64,000 nt of DNA from Xanthobacteraceae bacterium 501b. GTDB taxonomy: Bacteria > Pseudomonadota > Alphaproteobacteria > Rhizobiales > Xanthobacteraceae. Below, one piece after another: positions 10,775 to 18,998 of this stretch. Every line of letters begins with the position of its first letter. Positions within the stretch are counted from its first letter, which is position 1. The translations under genes and the position numbers were made by a program. Below the pieces are notes generated by a model. That model ran no database searches. It saw only the letters and a list, made by a program, of their open reading frames with translations, and was not told the origin of the DNA. The stretch is from NCBI GenBank assembly GCA_000378025.1, contig KB899087.1:2728001-2792000 (forward strand), read 5' to 3'.

Positions 10775-11331
10775 ATGAACAGGCGGCAGATGCTCATCGC
10801 CGGGGCCGGCGGCGCGGCGGCGGCCACCGGCGGGTGGCTGGGATGGCGCGGGGTGGCCGGCAGCGCCAGCGCCTATGAACGCTACAGCGCGGCGCTGCGG
10901 GCGCCGCTGCGCGACGACCCGCCGGTTCTTGACCTCATCCGCACCGCCACGCTCGCGAGCGGCAGCCCGACGCTGCCGGACTGGCTTGGGGCGCGCGCCT
11001 TCGACCTGTTCGTCACGCCGGCCGCCGAGAACGAGAAATATGCCCGGCAGATCGATTCCTCGCCCGGAATCGCCATCTTCTTCGCCGAACAGGCTGACCG
11101 CGCGCACTGGATCGAGGTTGGCCGCGCCTGCCAGCGCTTCGCCCTCGCCGCCACCGCGCAGGGGCGAAGCTCGCATGCATCAATCAGGCGGTGGAGGTGG
11201 CGCGGCTGCGCCCGGAACTCGCCGCGCTCGCCGGCGCGCCGGGGCTGCGGCCGGACATGGTGATGCGTTTCGGCTATGGGCCGGCCCTGCCCTTCTCGCC
11301 CCGCCGCCCGGTGGCTGATGTGCTGGCGTGA
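10775..11331 (+). pseudogene. Broken Tat-exported nitroreductase-like (Acg family) gene, frameshifted and internally deleted
   Basis: Frame 1 from 10775 (ribosome site GGGAG) encodes a Tat-like start (NRRQMLIAGAGG) and then LDLIRTATLASGSP, resembling the beginning of the Acg nitroreductase-like family. The reading frame is lost at a GGGG tract (11161-11164). In the next frame the sequence resumes a typical C-terminus (INQAVEVARLRPELAAL, then RFGYGPALPFSPRRPV) and stops at 11331. Restoring one G joins the two parts. Even so, the product would be about 185 residues against some 330-380 for the family, so a central block is also missing. Both lesions indicate decay. The family assignment is from recalled motifs and is moderate. 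Confidence 0.6.
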
Positions 11332-11712
11332 GGCGCGCGGGGATCGTGCCGCACGGGCGGCTGCACGACGTTGCGACAAGGTGATAAGGTGCGGAGGGAG
11401 GGCGTCACATCCTCCTCGCTAGGGCGCACCCGAGCCGGACGGCAATTTCCCCGCAAGATTCTGGTATCACTTTCCGGCACCCTGACCAAGCGGAACAGCC
11501 GCTTGAGGCAGCACCTTTTAACAAAATGAGGGCGTGTGCGAGCGGCTCCGGGCCGCGGCGTCTTCGACCAGCGTGACCGCACGCCCCGCCGGACCGAGGA
11601 CCGGCTGCGAGGCGCGGCGCTCTCCTCCCGGCCATCCCCCTTTCCGCCACGGTGACAGCGCGCGCGCGGCAGGCTAAGCGTGGGCCCCCCGCCCCGGCAG
11701 ATCCTTACCTCC
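11332..11712. other. Intergenic region with no recognisable gene
   Basis: This 381-base stretch holds no credible coding frame. It contains a 6-bp hairpin (AAGCGG/CCGCTT) around 11488-11504 followed by a short T-run (CCTTTTAAC), and is slightly less GC-rich than its surroundings between about 11440 and 11530. A promoter for the downstream permease could lie here, but I see no convincing -35/-10 pair. Confidence 0.4.
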
Positions 11713-13050
11713 ATGTCCTATCTCATCTACGCCGCCATCCTTGTCGCCGTCGTCGCTCTGTTCGCGCTGATCACCGCGCGCGGGCGGGTGCATCCGTTCA
11801 TCGCTCTGGTGCTGGCGGCGTTCGCCTTCAATTATGGCGTCGGCTGGTCGCTGAGCTTTGTCGTGAAGTCCTTCGGCACCGGCTTCGGGCAGACGCTGGC
11901 GGCGCTCGGCGTCGTGGTGGTGACGGGGGCGCTGCTGGCGGAAATCGCCGACAGCACAGGCGCCACGGCGCGGCTGCAGCAGATGGCACGCGGCTGGCGC
12001 ACCCGCTCCGGCCCGCTCGCCGTGCTCGGGCTGATCGGCGGCATGGCCTCCACCCCGGCGGCGGCGTTCGCGCTGCTGAACCCGCTGCGGCGCGGCATTG
12101 GCGGCGACAGCCCGCGCTCGGCGCTGACGCTCGGCCTCGCGCTCTCGGCCGGCCATGGCCTGCTGATCCCCGCCCCCACCGTGCTGGCGAGCCTGACCAT
12201 TCTGCGCGCCGACTGGGGGCTGGCGGTGGCGATCGGCCTGCCTTTGGCGCTGATCGCCGGTGCGTTCGGGGCGCTGTTCGCCCGGGGCTGCGCCAGCGGC
12301 GCGCCGAACCCGCTCGACCCCGCCGCCGGCATGGTCGGCACGTCCCTGCACGCCCCCCGGCGCGGGGCGTTGGCGCTGCTGGTCGTCAGCCTCGTGCTGG
12401 TGGCGCTGCTGATCGTGCAGGCGCTGGGCGACATCGCCTCCGAGCCGTTCGGCGGCGGCAATGACCGGCACTTCATTCTGGCGCTGGGCAATCCGGTGCT
12501 GCTGCTGGTGGCGGGCGTCGGCCTGCTGCTGCTGCTGAGCTGGAGCTGGGAGAAGGGCGGCCTCTCGGAAGCCGGCTGGGCCGGCCGGGCGCTGACCAAG
12601 GTGGCGCCACTGCTGCTGATCCTGGGCGCCGCCGGCGGCCTGTCGAAGGTGGCGCAGGATGTCGGCATGGCTGACATGACGGCGGAATATCTCATTCCCC
12701 TCGCCCCGGCCTCCGGCGCGCTGGTGCTGGTGCTGCCCTTCGCCCTCGCCGCCGTGATCAAGACGCTGCAAGGCTCCTCGCTGGTCGCCGCGATCACGGC
12801 CGCCGGCATGATGATGGAGCTCGCCGCCCCGCTCGGGCTGGGCGATCCCTCGGGGCGCGTTCTGGCCGCGCTGGCGGTGAGCGCCGGCGCCATGACCGTG
12901 CCGCAGATCAATGACGGACTGTTCTGGCTGGTGACGCGGGCCGGGCGCTTCACCCCACCCGCCGCACTGGCGCGGTTCTCGGGTGGCGTGCTGCTGCAAA
13001 GCGGGGTGATCCTCGCCGGCCTCATCGCCCTTCGCGCCGCCACCGCCTGA
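11713..13050 (+). CDS. GntP-family permease (gluconate/hydroxy-acid transporter)
   Basis: Inner-membrane proton symporter family that takes up gluconate and related sugar acids or hydroxy-acids. The 445-residue protein is almost entirely hydrophobic, with 12 or more membrane segments and the glycine-rich, small-residue loops typical of GntP proteins (for example IGGMASTPAAAFALLNPL and SAGHGLLIPAPTVLASL). The ATG at 11713 begins directly with the first membrane segment; upstream there is only a weak ribosome site. It is followed after 29 bases by the exported beta-glucosidase on the same strand and is probably co-transcribed with it. No gluconokinase is encoded nearby, so the substrate is uncertain. 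Confidence 0.82.
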   Translation: MSYLIYAAILVAVVALFALITARGRVHPFIALVLAAFAFNYGVGWSLSFVVKSFGTGFGQTLAALGVVVVTGALLAEIADSTGATARLQQMARGWRTRSGPLAVLGLIGGMASTPAAAFALLNPLRRGIGGDSPRSALTLGLALSAGHGLLIPAPTVLASLTILRADWGLAVAIGLPLALIAGAFGALFARGCASGAPNPLDPAAGMVGTSLHAPRRGALALLVVSLVLVALLIVQALGDIASEPFGGGNDRHFILALGNPVLLLVAGVGLLLLLSWSWEKGGLSEAGWAGRALTKVAPLLLILGAAGGLSKVAQDVGMADMTAEYLIPLAPASGALVLVLPFALAAVIKTLQGSSLVAAITAAGMMMELAAPLGLGDPSGRVLAALAVSAGAMTVPQINDGLFWLVTRAGRFTPPAALARFSGGVLLQSGVILAGLIALRAATA

Positions 13051-13079
13051 GGAACTGCCTGTTTCGAGGACCCGCACTG

Positions 13080-14528
13080 ATGCTGCGACGCCGTGACCTG
13101 CTGCTCTCCGCCCTTGCCGCCGCCAGCCTGCCCGCTCTGCCCCTGATGGCCCGCGCGCAAACCGCCGCCGCGCCGCTGCTGCCTGCCGGCACGCCGCGCC
13201 TGCCGGCGGAATTCGTCTGGGGGGCTTCCACCTCGGCGTACCAGATCGAGGGCGCGGTCGCGGAAGGCGGGCGCAAGCCTTCGATCTGGGACGTGTTCTC
13301 GCACACGCCCGGTCGCATCGCCGACGGCACCACTGGCGACGTCGCCTGCGACCACTATCACCGCTACCCCGACGACGTGGCGCTGATGGGCGATCTCGGC
13401 CTCCAGGGCTACCGCTTCTCCCTTGCCTGGCCGCGGGTGATGCCCGACGGCACCGGCCCGGTAAACGCGGCCGGGCTCGATTTCTACGACCGGCTGGTGG
13501 ATTCGCTGCTGGCGCGCGGCATCCAGCCCATGGCCTGCCTCTACCATTGGGACCTGCCGCAGGCGCTGCAGGAACGCGGCGGCTGGCACAATCGCGACAT
13601 CGCCCTTTGGTTCGCCGACTATGCCCGCGCCGCCGTCCAGCGACTCGGCGACCGGGTGAAGCCCTGGGCGATGCTGAACGAGCCCTCGGTGCACGCCATT
13701 TTCGGCCACGGCTTCGGCAATCACGCGCCGGGGCTGACCGGCTGGGACAGCTATGTGAAGGCGCAGCACCATCTCAACCTCGCGCAAGGCACCGGCATCG
13801 CCGCCGTGACGGGGCTGCATCCGGGGCTGAAGCTCGGCACCGTGCTGTCGCTGCAGCCGATCTTCCCCGCCTCGCAAGACCCGGCCGACATCGCGGCGGC
13901 CGCGCGCTTCGATGCCTGCTGGAACACGATCAATCTCGACCCGCTGTTCCATGGCCGCTACCCCGAACTGTTCGCGGAGGCCTTCGCGCCCCTGGTGAAG
14001 CCGGGCGACCTGGAGACGATCCGCGCGCCGATCGACTTCCTCGGGGTGAACTATTACGGCCCGTCCTACATCAAGCACGAGCCCAACGCCTTTCTCGGCC
14101 AGGCGAGCTGGGGCGCGCTGCCCCCGGACACGCCGACGACGCTGCTCGGCTGGCCGATCAGCGCCCAGGGCATGGTCGACGTGCTCGCCCGCCTGCGTGA
14201 CACCTATGGCAACCCGCCGGTCTTCATCACCGAGAACGGCGCCTGCTACGAGGACCCCGCCCCGGTGGACGGCGTGGTGGCGGACCCCGCGCGCACCGAA
14301 TATCTGCGCGCCCATCTCGTCGCCGCCGGCGAGGCGATCGCGCAGGGCTGCGCGCTGAAGGGCTATTATGTCTGGTCGCTGCTCGACAATTTCGAATGGG
14401 CGGAAGGCGAGCGCCGGCGCTTCGGCGTGGTGCGGGTGGATTTCGCCAGCCAGCAGCGCACGCCGAAGCAATCGGCACTGTATCTTTCCAGCCTGATGAA
14501 GGCCCAGCGAGGGCGCGCCGCGCCCTGA
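13080..14528 (+). CDS. Exported glycoside hydrolase family 1 beta-glucosidase
   Basis: Retaining beta-glucosidase predicted to release glucose from cellobiose, laminaribiose or aryl-glucosides. The 482-residue protein opens with a twin-arginine-like signal (RRRDLLLSALAAAS, cut near ARA-Q at 24-27). A complete GH1 barrel follows, with the N-terminal signature FVWGASTSAYQIEGA (45-59), acid/base Glu201 in LNEP, and nucleophile Glu385 in ITENG. The aglycone-site WAEGERRRFG follows near the end. A signal peptide on a GH1 enzyme is unusual, as most bacterial GH1 enzymes are cytoplasmic. It points to periplasmic action and would fit processing of oligosaccharides released by the nearby exported GH5 enzyme. 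It lies 29 bases after the GntP permease. Confidence 0.9.
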   Translation: MLRRRDLLLSALAAASLPALPLMARAQTAAAPLLPAGTPRLPAEFVWGASTSAYQIEGAVAEGGRKPSIWDVFSHTPGRIADGTTGDVACDHYHRYPDDVALMGDLGLQGYRFSLAWPRVMPDGTGPVNAAGLDFYDRLVDSLLARGIQPMACLYHWDLPQALQERGGWHNRDIALWFADYARAAVQRLGDRVKPWAMLNEPSVHAIFGHGFGNHAPGLTGWDSYVKAQHHLNLAQGTGIAAVTGLHPGLKLGTVLSLQPIFPASQDPADIAAAARFDACWNTINLDPLFHGRYPELFAEAFAPLVKPGDLETIRAPIDFLGVNYYGPSYIKHEPNAFLGQASWGALPPDTPTTLLGWPISAQGMVDVLARLRDTYGNPPVFITENGACYEDPAPVDGVVADPARTEYLRAHLVAAGEAIAQGCALKGYYVWSLLDNFEWAEGERRRFGVVRVDFASQQRTPKQSALYLSSLMKAQRGRAAP

Positions 14529-14533
14529 GGTAC

Positions 14534-14572
14534 CCTGTTAACAGGCCGACATCCGGCCGACACATATGTCGG
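14534..14572. promoter_or_regulatory. Two palindromes upstream of the acyl carrier protein gene
   Basis: CCTGTTAACAGG (14534-14545) is a perfect 12-bp palindrome. Twelve bases on, CCGACA-CATA-TGTCGG (14557-14572) is a perfect 6-bp dyad, preceded by a related half-site GCCGACAT. Both lie in the only non-coding gap before the ACP-KAS pair and are good candidates for regulator sites; no regulator can be matched. Confidence 0.5.
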
Positions 14573-14654
14573 TCATTTGACGGCAAGCGCCCCAGCGGCC
14601 CTTCTATGTGCTACCTAACGCCACCGGGCCGAGACACGAGACAGAGCAGCCAGC

Positions 14655-14924
14655 ATGCAGACAGACGATCCCGCCGTCGCCGAAATCGTCGACTTCATCT
14701 CCGGCGAAGTCGGGGTCGACAAGAGCCTCCTGACCCCGGAGACGCCGGTGGCGGAGCTGGGCATCTCCTCGCTCGACCTGATCGAGACCATCTTCAAGCT
14801 GGAGAGCCGTTTCGGTATCGAAATTCCCAATGACGGCCCGCTTAACGGCAATGACGTGACCGTGGGCACGCTGGTCAACCATGTCGCCGAGCTGCTGGCG
14901 GCGCAGAAGGGCAAGACCGCCTGA
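14655..14924 (+). CDS. Acyl carrier protein (NodF-like, specialised)
   Basis: Carries acyl chains on a 4'-phosphopantetheine arm. The 89-residue protein has the four-helix ACP pattern. The attachment site is Ser39 in LGISSLDLIE, where the usual Asp-Ser-Leu is Ser-Ser-Leu. The following acidic helix (LIETIFKLESRFGIEIP) is typical of ACPs. It is too divergent and in the wrong context for the housekeeping acpP (fabD-fabG-acpP-fabF), and it lacks the features of AcpXL. It overlaps the downstream ketoacyl synthase gene by one base (TGATG), so the two are translationally coupled as a dedicated ACP-synthase pair. Such pairs (NodF/NodE type) make unusual acyl chains; the product here is unknown. Confidence 0.85.
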   Translation: MQTDDPAVAEIVDFISGEVGVDKSLLTPETPVAELGISSLDLIETIFKLESRFGIEIPNDGPLNGNDVTVGTLVNHVAELLAAQKGKTA

Positions 14925-16138
14925 TGAAGTCTCGCGTCGCCATCACCGGGCTGGGCTCGCTCTCGGCACTGGGCAATGACGTGGCCGCCCATCTCGAAGG
15001 CCTGCGCGCCGGCACGGTGGGCATTGGCGAGACGCGCGGCGTCGACGTCTCCTCGATGAAGACCAAGATTTCCGCCGAGGTGCGCGGCTTCGTGCCGGAA
15101 GAGCATTTCGAGCCGCGGCAGCTCGGCCTCATCGACCGCACGTCGCAATTCGCCGTGGTCGCCGCACGGCAGGCGCTGGCCGATGCCGGCCCGGCCTTCG
15201 AGGGCGTGGCGCGCCATCGGGTGGGCGCCATCTTCGCCGCCTCGGTCGGCTCGCACGCGGTGGATGACAGCTACCGCAAGCTCTATGCCGAGGGCGCGGC
15301 ACGCCCGCACCCCTTCACCGTGCCGCGCGCCATGCCGAGCGGGCAGGTGAGCCATGTGACGATGGACCTCGGCATTCACGGCCCCGCCTTCGCCATCGCC
15401 TCCGCCTGTTCCTCGGCGGCGCACGCCATCGGCACCGCCTTTCACATGGTGCGTTCCGGCATGCTGGATGTCGCCGTGTCCGGCGGGGCGGAATCGCAGC
15501 TCACCTATGGCATGCTGAAGAGCTGGGAGGCGCTGCGCGTGCTTTCCCCGGATGGCTGCCGCCCCTTCTCCAAGGACCGCGCCGGCCTCGTCATCGGCGA
15601 GGGCGCTGGCGCCGTGGTGCTGGAGAACATGGACCGGGCCATCGCCCGCGGCGCCACCATCCATGCCGAGCTGGTCGGTTTCGGCATGAGCGCCGACGGC
15701 ATGGACATCACCGCCCCCGACATGGCGAGCGCGGCCGCCTCCATGCGCTTCGCGTTGGAGGATGCCGGGCTGGCGCCGGAACAGATCGACTTTGTCAGCG
15801 CCCATGGCACCGCCACGGTGCTGAACGACAAGACCGAGGCCGGCGCGCTGCGGCTGGTGTTCGGCGATCATCTGGCCCGGCTGCCGGTGTCGTCGTCGAA
15901 ATCGCAGTACGGCCACACCATGAACGCCTCCGGCGCGCTGGACTTTGTCACCACCGTGCTCGCCTTGCGCGAAGGCTTCCTGCCGCCGACCATGGGATTT
16001 CGTGAGCCCGACCCGGACTGCGCCCTCGACTGCGTGCCGAACGCCTCGCGTCCGGCGGCGATCGAGGCCGCGATCTCGTCAAGCTTCGCCTTTGGCGGGC
16101 TGAACGCGGTGCTGGCGCTGAAGCGGTTCGGGGGGTAG
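14924..16138 (+). CDS. Beta-ketoacyl-ACP synthase (FabF/NodE-like)
   Basis: Condensing enzyme that elongates an acyl chain by decarboxylating malonyl-ACP. The 404-residue product has the complete catalytic triad Cys162 (ASACSSAAHA), His294 (SAHGTATVLND) and His331 (QYGHTMNASGA), so it should be active. Length and motifs match FabF-type and NodE-type synthases. Its start codon overlaps the stop of the upstream ACP gene by one base. No ketoreductase, dehydratase or acyltransferase lies alongside, so the later steps of the cycle would have to come from the general fatty acid system. The downstream DNA is a palindromic repeat, then a convergent LysR gene. Confidence 0.88.
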   Translation: MKSRVAITGLGSLSALGNDVAAHLEGLRAGTVGIGETRGVDVSSMKTKISAEVRGFVPEEHFEPRQLGLIDRTSQFAVVAARQALADAGPAFEGVARHRVGAIFAASVGSHAVDDSYRKLYAEGAARPHPFTVPRAMPSGQVSHVTMDLGIHGPAFAIASACSSAAHAIGTAFHMVRSGMLDVAVSGGAESQLTYGMLKSWEALRVLSPDGCRPFSKDRAGLVIGEGAGAVVLENMDRAIARGATIHAELVGFGMSADGMDITAPDMASAAASMRFALEDAGLAPEQIDFVSAHGTATVLNDKTEAGALRLVFGDHLARLPVSSSKSQYGHTMNASGALDFVTTVLALREGFLPPTMGFREPDPDCALDCVPNASRPAAIEAAISSSFAFGGLNAVLALKRFGG

Positions 16139-16161
16139 GCCTGCGGCATCGCCCTCTCTTC

Positions 16162-16247
16162 CTCATCCCCGGGCTTGACCCGGGGACCCAGCCGCCCCGC
16201 TCGGACCCGGCCGAAGACTGGGTGGCCGGGTCACGCCCGGCCATGAG
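16162..16247. repeat. Palindromic intergenic repeat, family C copy 1
   Basis: CTCATCCCCGGGCTTGACC at one end and GGGTCACGCCCGGCCATGAG at the other, between the convergent ketoacyl synthase and LysR genes. Related copies are at 17258-17345, 43338-43408, 43468-43546 and 61690-61784. Confidence 0.75.
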
Positions 16248-16270
16248 GGCCGAAACGGGGAGCAGGGCCC

Positions 16271-17242
16271 TCACCCCTCCACCGCGAATTCCCCCGCCAG
16301 CTTCTCGCCCACCAGCGCCGCCACCGCGCCGCGCTGGGCGCTAAGGCGCGCGCGGCAGAAAGCGGCGATCTCGCGCGGCAGTCGGCCGAGTTCCTGCCGG
16401 CGGGCGATCAAAGTGAGATGCCGGGTCAGCCCCGGCCCGGGCAGCGCGTGGCAGGCGAGGCCGTCGAGCGGCAGACCGGCCTCCAAGAGGCAGAGCGGGG
16501 TGGTGACGGCGAAGCCCGCCCCTTCCACCACGGCGGCGGTGACGCCATAGGGCGTGTCGAACTCCAGCGGGCGCGGCAGATCGAGCCGCAGCCGGCGCAG
16601 ATGCCGCTCCACCTCCATGCCGGTCTTGGAGCGGGCGGAAAAGCGCACCAGCGGCAGCGTGCGGGCCAGTTCCTCCAGCTCGGCGGCGCTGGCGGGGGCG
16701 GCGAGCGCCGCCGGCAGCAGCAGCAGATAGGGCTCGGTGAGCAGCGGCCAGCGCTCCAGCCCCTCGATCTCGTCGAGATCATCGGCGCCAACAAGCAGAT
16801 CGAGCTGGCGGGTCAGCAGCGCCCCGGCATGCGAGGCGGTGAGGCCGGACAGCAGCGACACCTGCTCCGCCTTCTCGCCCAGCGCCCGGGCGAGCGGCGC
16901 CATCAATGCCCGCGAGAGCGAATCCACCAGCCCCGCGCGCAGCAGCGGCAGGCGGGCGTGCTCGGCCTCGCGCAGCAGCGGGGCGATCTGCCGGGCTTCC
17001 GAGAGCAGGGCGCTGGCCCGCTGGCGCAGCGCGCCGCCGGCGGCGGTGAGGCCGAGCGGGCGGGCGGTGCGGTCGAACAGGCCGATGCCGATGCGGCGCT
17101 CAAGGTCCGCCACCGCCTGCGAGATGGCGGGCTGGGTCAGGCCGAGCCGGCGCGCCGCCTGCGCCATGGTGCCGGCATCGCAGACCGCGAGGAAGATTTC
17201 CAGCGCCCTGAGGTCGAAGGGCAGCGTGTCGGCGGGGGGCAT
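16271..17242 (-). CDS. LysR-family regulator divergent from mgdABCD
   Basis: Protein of 323 residues with an N-terminal LysR winged helix-turn-helix (about 8-66; AQAARRLGLTQPAISQAVADLE) and a periplasmic-binding-like effector domain. It is transcribed away from the mgd/sox operon across a 360-base gap that holds a LysR-type T-N11-A dyad, the standard arrangement for a LysR activator of the neighbouring operon. The likely effector is a methylated amine, N-methylglutamate or sarcosine, but this is inferred from position only. The start at 17242 has only a weak ribosome site. Confidence 0.85.
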   Translation of the reverse strand: MPPADTLPFDLRALEIFLAVCDAGTMAQAARRLGLTQPAISQAVADLERRIGIGLFDRTARPLGLTAAGGALRQRASALLSEARQIAPLLREAEHARLPLLRAGLVDSLSRALMAPLARALGEKAEQVSLLSGLTASHAGALLTRQLDLLVGADDLDEIEGLERWPLLTEPYLLLLPAALAAPASAAELEELARTLPLVRFSARSKTGMEVERHLRRLRLDLPRPLEFDTPYGVTAAVVEGAGFAVTTPLCLLEAGLPLDGLACHALPGPGLTRHLTLIARRQELGRLPREIAAFCRARLSAQRGAVAALVGEKLAGEFAVEG

Positions 17243-17257
17243 GGCTGGCGGCGACCC

Positions 17258-17495
17258 ATTATGTCATGTCGTCATGCCCGGCCTTGGGCCGGCATGACGA
17301 GGTTGCCGATGAAGGCGTGAATGGCCGGATCAAGCCCGGTCCTGACGTTGCAGTGGAGGCACGGGATACTCCCCTCCGCTCATACGCCGTCATCCTGAAG
17401 TATCAGGCTGTACGCCGGGCGTTGAGGGATGCTCGCCACGTCGCGCCTGGAAACCCATCCTTCGAGGCTCGTTTCACTCGCACCTCAGGATGACG
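17258..17495. repeat. Two palindromic repeats (family C copy 2 and family B copy 1)
   Basis: Part of the 360-base gap 17243-17602. GTCATGCCCGGCCTTGGGCC with a partner GGCCGGATCAAGCCCGG forms a family C element (17258-17345). CGTCATCCTGAAG with CATCCTTCGAGGC and CACCTCAGGATGACG forms a family B element (17389-17495). No gene is present in them; they separate the LysR start from its presumed operator. Confidence 0.7.
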
Positions 17496-17514
17496 GCGCT
17501 CCTGACAGAATAGC

Positions 17515-17531
17515 TATAACCAAAACTTATA
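17515..17531. promoter_or_regulatory. LysR-type T-N11-A dyad upstream of mgdA
   Basis: TATAA-CCAAAAC-TTATA is a perfect 5-bp inverted repeat containing T-N11-A, in a markedly AT-rich island 72 bases before the mgdA start and after the repeat elements. It is the best candidate binding site for the divergent LysR regulator. Confidence 0.55.
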
Positions 17532-17602
17532 TTATCACCAGATCGGCGTTGATCTATAGGTTTTCACCGTGTCTGGCACCGATCGTCCCCGAGCGAGCCC
17601 TC

Positions 17603-18853
17603 ATGCGCTATTCCTTCCTCAGCCTCCTTGCCAATGGGCTTTCCGGGCAGTCCCGCTGGACCCCGGCCTGGCGCGACGCGGCGCCGAAGCCCGCTTATGA
17701 CGTGATCATCGTCGGTGGCGGCGGGCATGGGCTGGCGACCGCCTATTACCTCGCCAAGGTGCACGGCATCCGCAATGTGGCGGTGCTGGAAAAGGGCGTC
17801 ATCGGCTCCGGCAATGCCGGCCGCAACACCACCATCATCCGCTCCAACTATCTGCTGCCGGGCAATGAGCCGTTCTACGAATGGTCGATGAAGCTCTGGG
17901 AAGGGCTGGAGCAGGAGCTGAACTACAACGCGATGGTGAGCCAGCGCGGCATTCTCAACCTGTTCCATTCCGACGCCCAGCGCGACGCCTACGCCAGGCG
18001 CGGCAACGCCATGCGGCTCGCGGGTGTGGATTCCGCGCTGCTGGACAAGGCGCGTGTCAAGGCGATGTACCCGTTCCTCGACTTCGACAATGCGCGCTTT
18101 CCCATTCAGGGCGGGCTGCTGCAGGCCCGCGCCGGCACCGCCCGCCATGATGCGGTGGTGTGGGGTTATGCCCGCGCCGCCGACCGGCTCGGCGTCGACA
18201 TCGTGCAGAATTGCGAGGTGACGGGGTTTTTGCGCGAGGGCGAGGCGATCGTCGGGGTGGAGACCACGCGCGGGCCGGTGCGGGCGGGCAAGGTCGCGGT
18301 GGCGGTGGCGGGCTCCTCCTCGCGCGTCGCCGGCATGGCCGGGCTCCGCCTGCCGATCGAGAGCCATGTGCTGCAGGCCTTCGTCTCCGAGGGTCTGAAG
18401 CCCATGGTCGACGGCGTCATCACCTTCGGCGCCGGGCATTTCTACATCTCGCAGTCCGACAAGGGCGGGCTGGTGTTCGGCGGCGATATTGACGGCTACA
18501 ATTCCTACGCCCAGCGCGGAAACCTCCCCGTGATCGAGGATGTGTGCGAGGGCGGCATGGCCTTGATGCCGCGCATCGGCCGGCTGCGGCTGCTGCGGCA
18601 CTGGGGCGGCATCATGGACATGTCGATGGACGGCTCGCCGATCATCGACCGCACGCCGGTGCCGGGGCTCTTCCTCAATGCCGGCTGGTGCTATGGCGGC
18701 TTCAAGGCGACGCCGGCCTCGGGCTGGTGCTTCGCCCATCTGCTGGCGAAGGGGGAGCCGCACGAAACCGCCGGCGCCTTCCGGCTCGACCGTTTCCGCA
18801 CCGGCCATCTCATCGACGAGAAGGGAGTCGGCGCCCAGCCGAACCTGCATTGA
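17603..18853 (+). CDS. mgdA: N-methylglutamate dehydrogenase / sarcosine oxidase beta subunit (MgdA/SoxB)
   Basis: FAD-binding amine-oxidising subunit of a heterotetrameric enzyme that demethylates an N-methyl amino acid, passing the methyl carbon to tetrahydrofolate. The 416-residue protein begins with the conserved heterotetrameric-sarcosine-oxidase beta leader (MRYSFLSLL, WTPAWRD). It then has GGGGHGLATAYYLAK (FAD motif) and GRNTTIIRSNYL, and ends with the family pattern NAGWCYGGFKATPASGW. The four subunits are in order beta-delta-alpha-gamma. Substrate is assigned as N-methylglutamate because mgsABC and gmaS, the dedicated synthesis arm, lie 9 kb downstream. Sarcosine remains the main alternative, since the families are nearly indistinguishable by motif. 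The ATG at 17603 gives the standard N-terminus; the longer upstream frame is spurious. Confidence 0.82.
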   Translation: MRYSFLSLLANGLSGQSRWTPAWRDAAPKPAYDVIIVGGGGHGLATAYYLAKVHGIRNVAVLEKGVIGSGNAGRNTTIIRSNYLLPGNEPFYEWSMKLWEGLEQELNYNAMVSQRGILNLFHSDAQRDAYARRGNAMRLAGVDSALLDKARVKAMYPFLDFDNARFPIQGGLLQARAGTARHDAVVWGYARAADRLGVDIVQNCEVTGFLREGEAIVGVETTRGPVRAGKVAVAVAGSSSRVAGMAGLRLPIESHVLQAFVSEGLKPMVDGVITFGAGHFYISQSDKGGLVFGGDIDGYNSYAQRGNLPVIEDVCEGGMALMPRIGRLRLLRHWGGIMDMSMDGSPIIDRTPVPGLFLNAGWCYGGFKATPASGWCFAHLLAKGEPHETAGAFRLDRFRTGHLIDEKGVGAQPNLH

Positions 18854-18872
18854 TGAGTGCCATTAGCGCCCT

Positions 18873-18976
18873 CCCCCTCACCCCATCCCTCTCCCCCACG
18901 GGGAGAGTGAACCGGCCGCCCTTCACCTCTCCCCGTGGGGGAGAGGTCGGATCGCCTAGCGATCCGGGTGAGGGGC
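18873..18976. repeat. Long inverted repeat inside the mgd operon (family E)
   Basis: CCCCTCACCCC at the left end pairs with GGGTGAGGGG at the right. Inside, CTCTCCCCCACGGGGAGAG and ACCTCTCCCCGTGGGGGAGA form further stems. It occupies nearly all of the 145 bases between mgdA and mgdB. This is a well-known style of Rhizobiales intergenic palindrome and the transcript would fold strongly here. Confidence 0.85.
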
Positions 18977-18998
18977 TTCATCCCGAAGGTGCCGCCTG

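Noticed and set aside
11832..14471. Long minus-strand frame (879 codons) across the GntP and GH1 genes
   Set aside because: It spans two real plus-strand genes and the gap between them; no recognisable motif.
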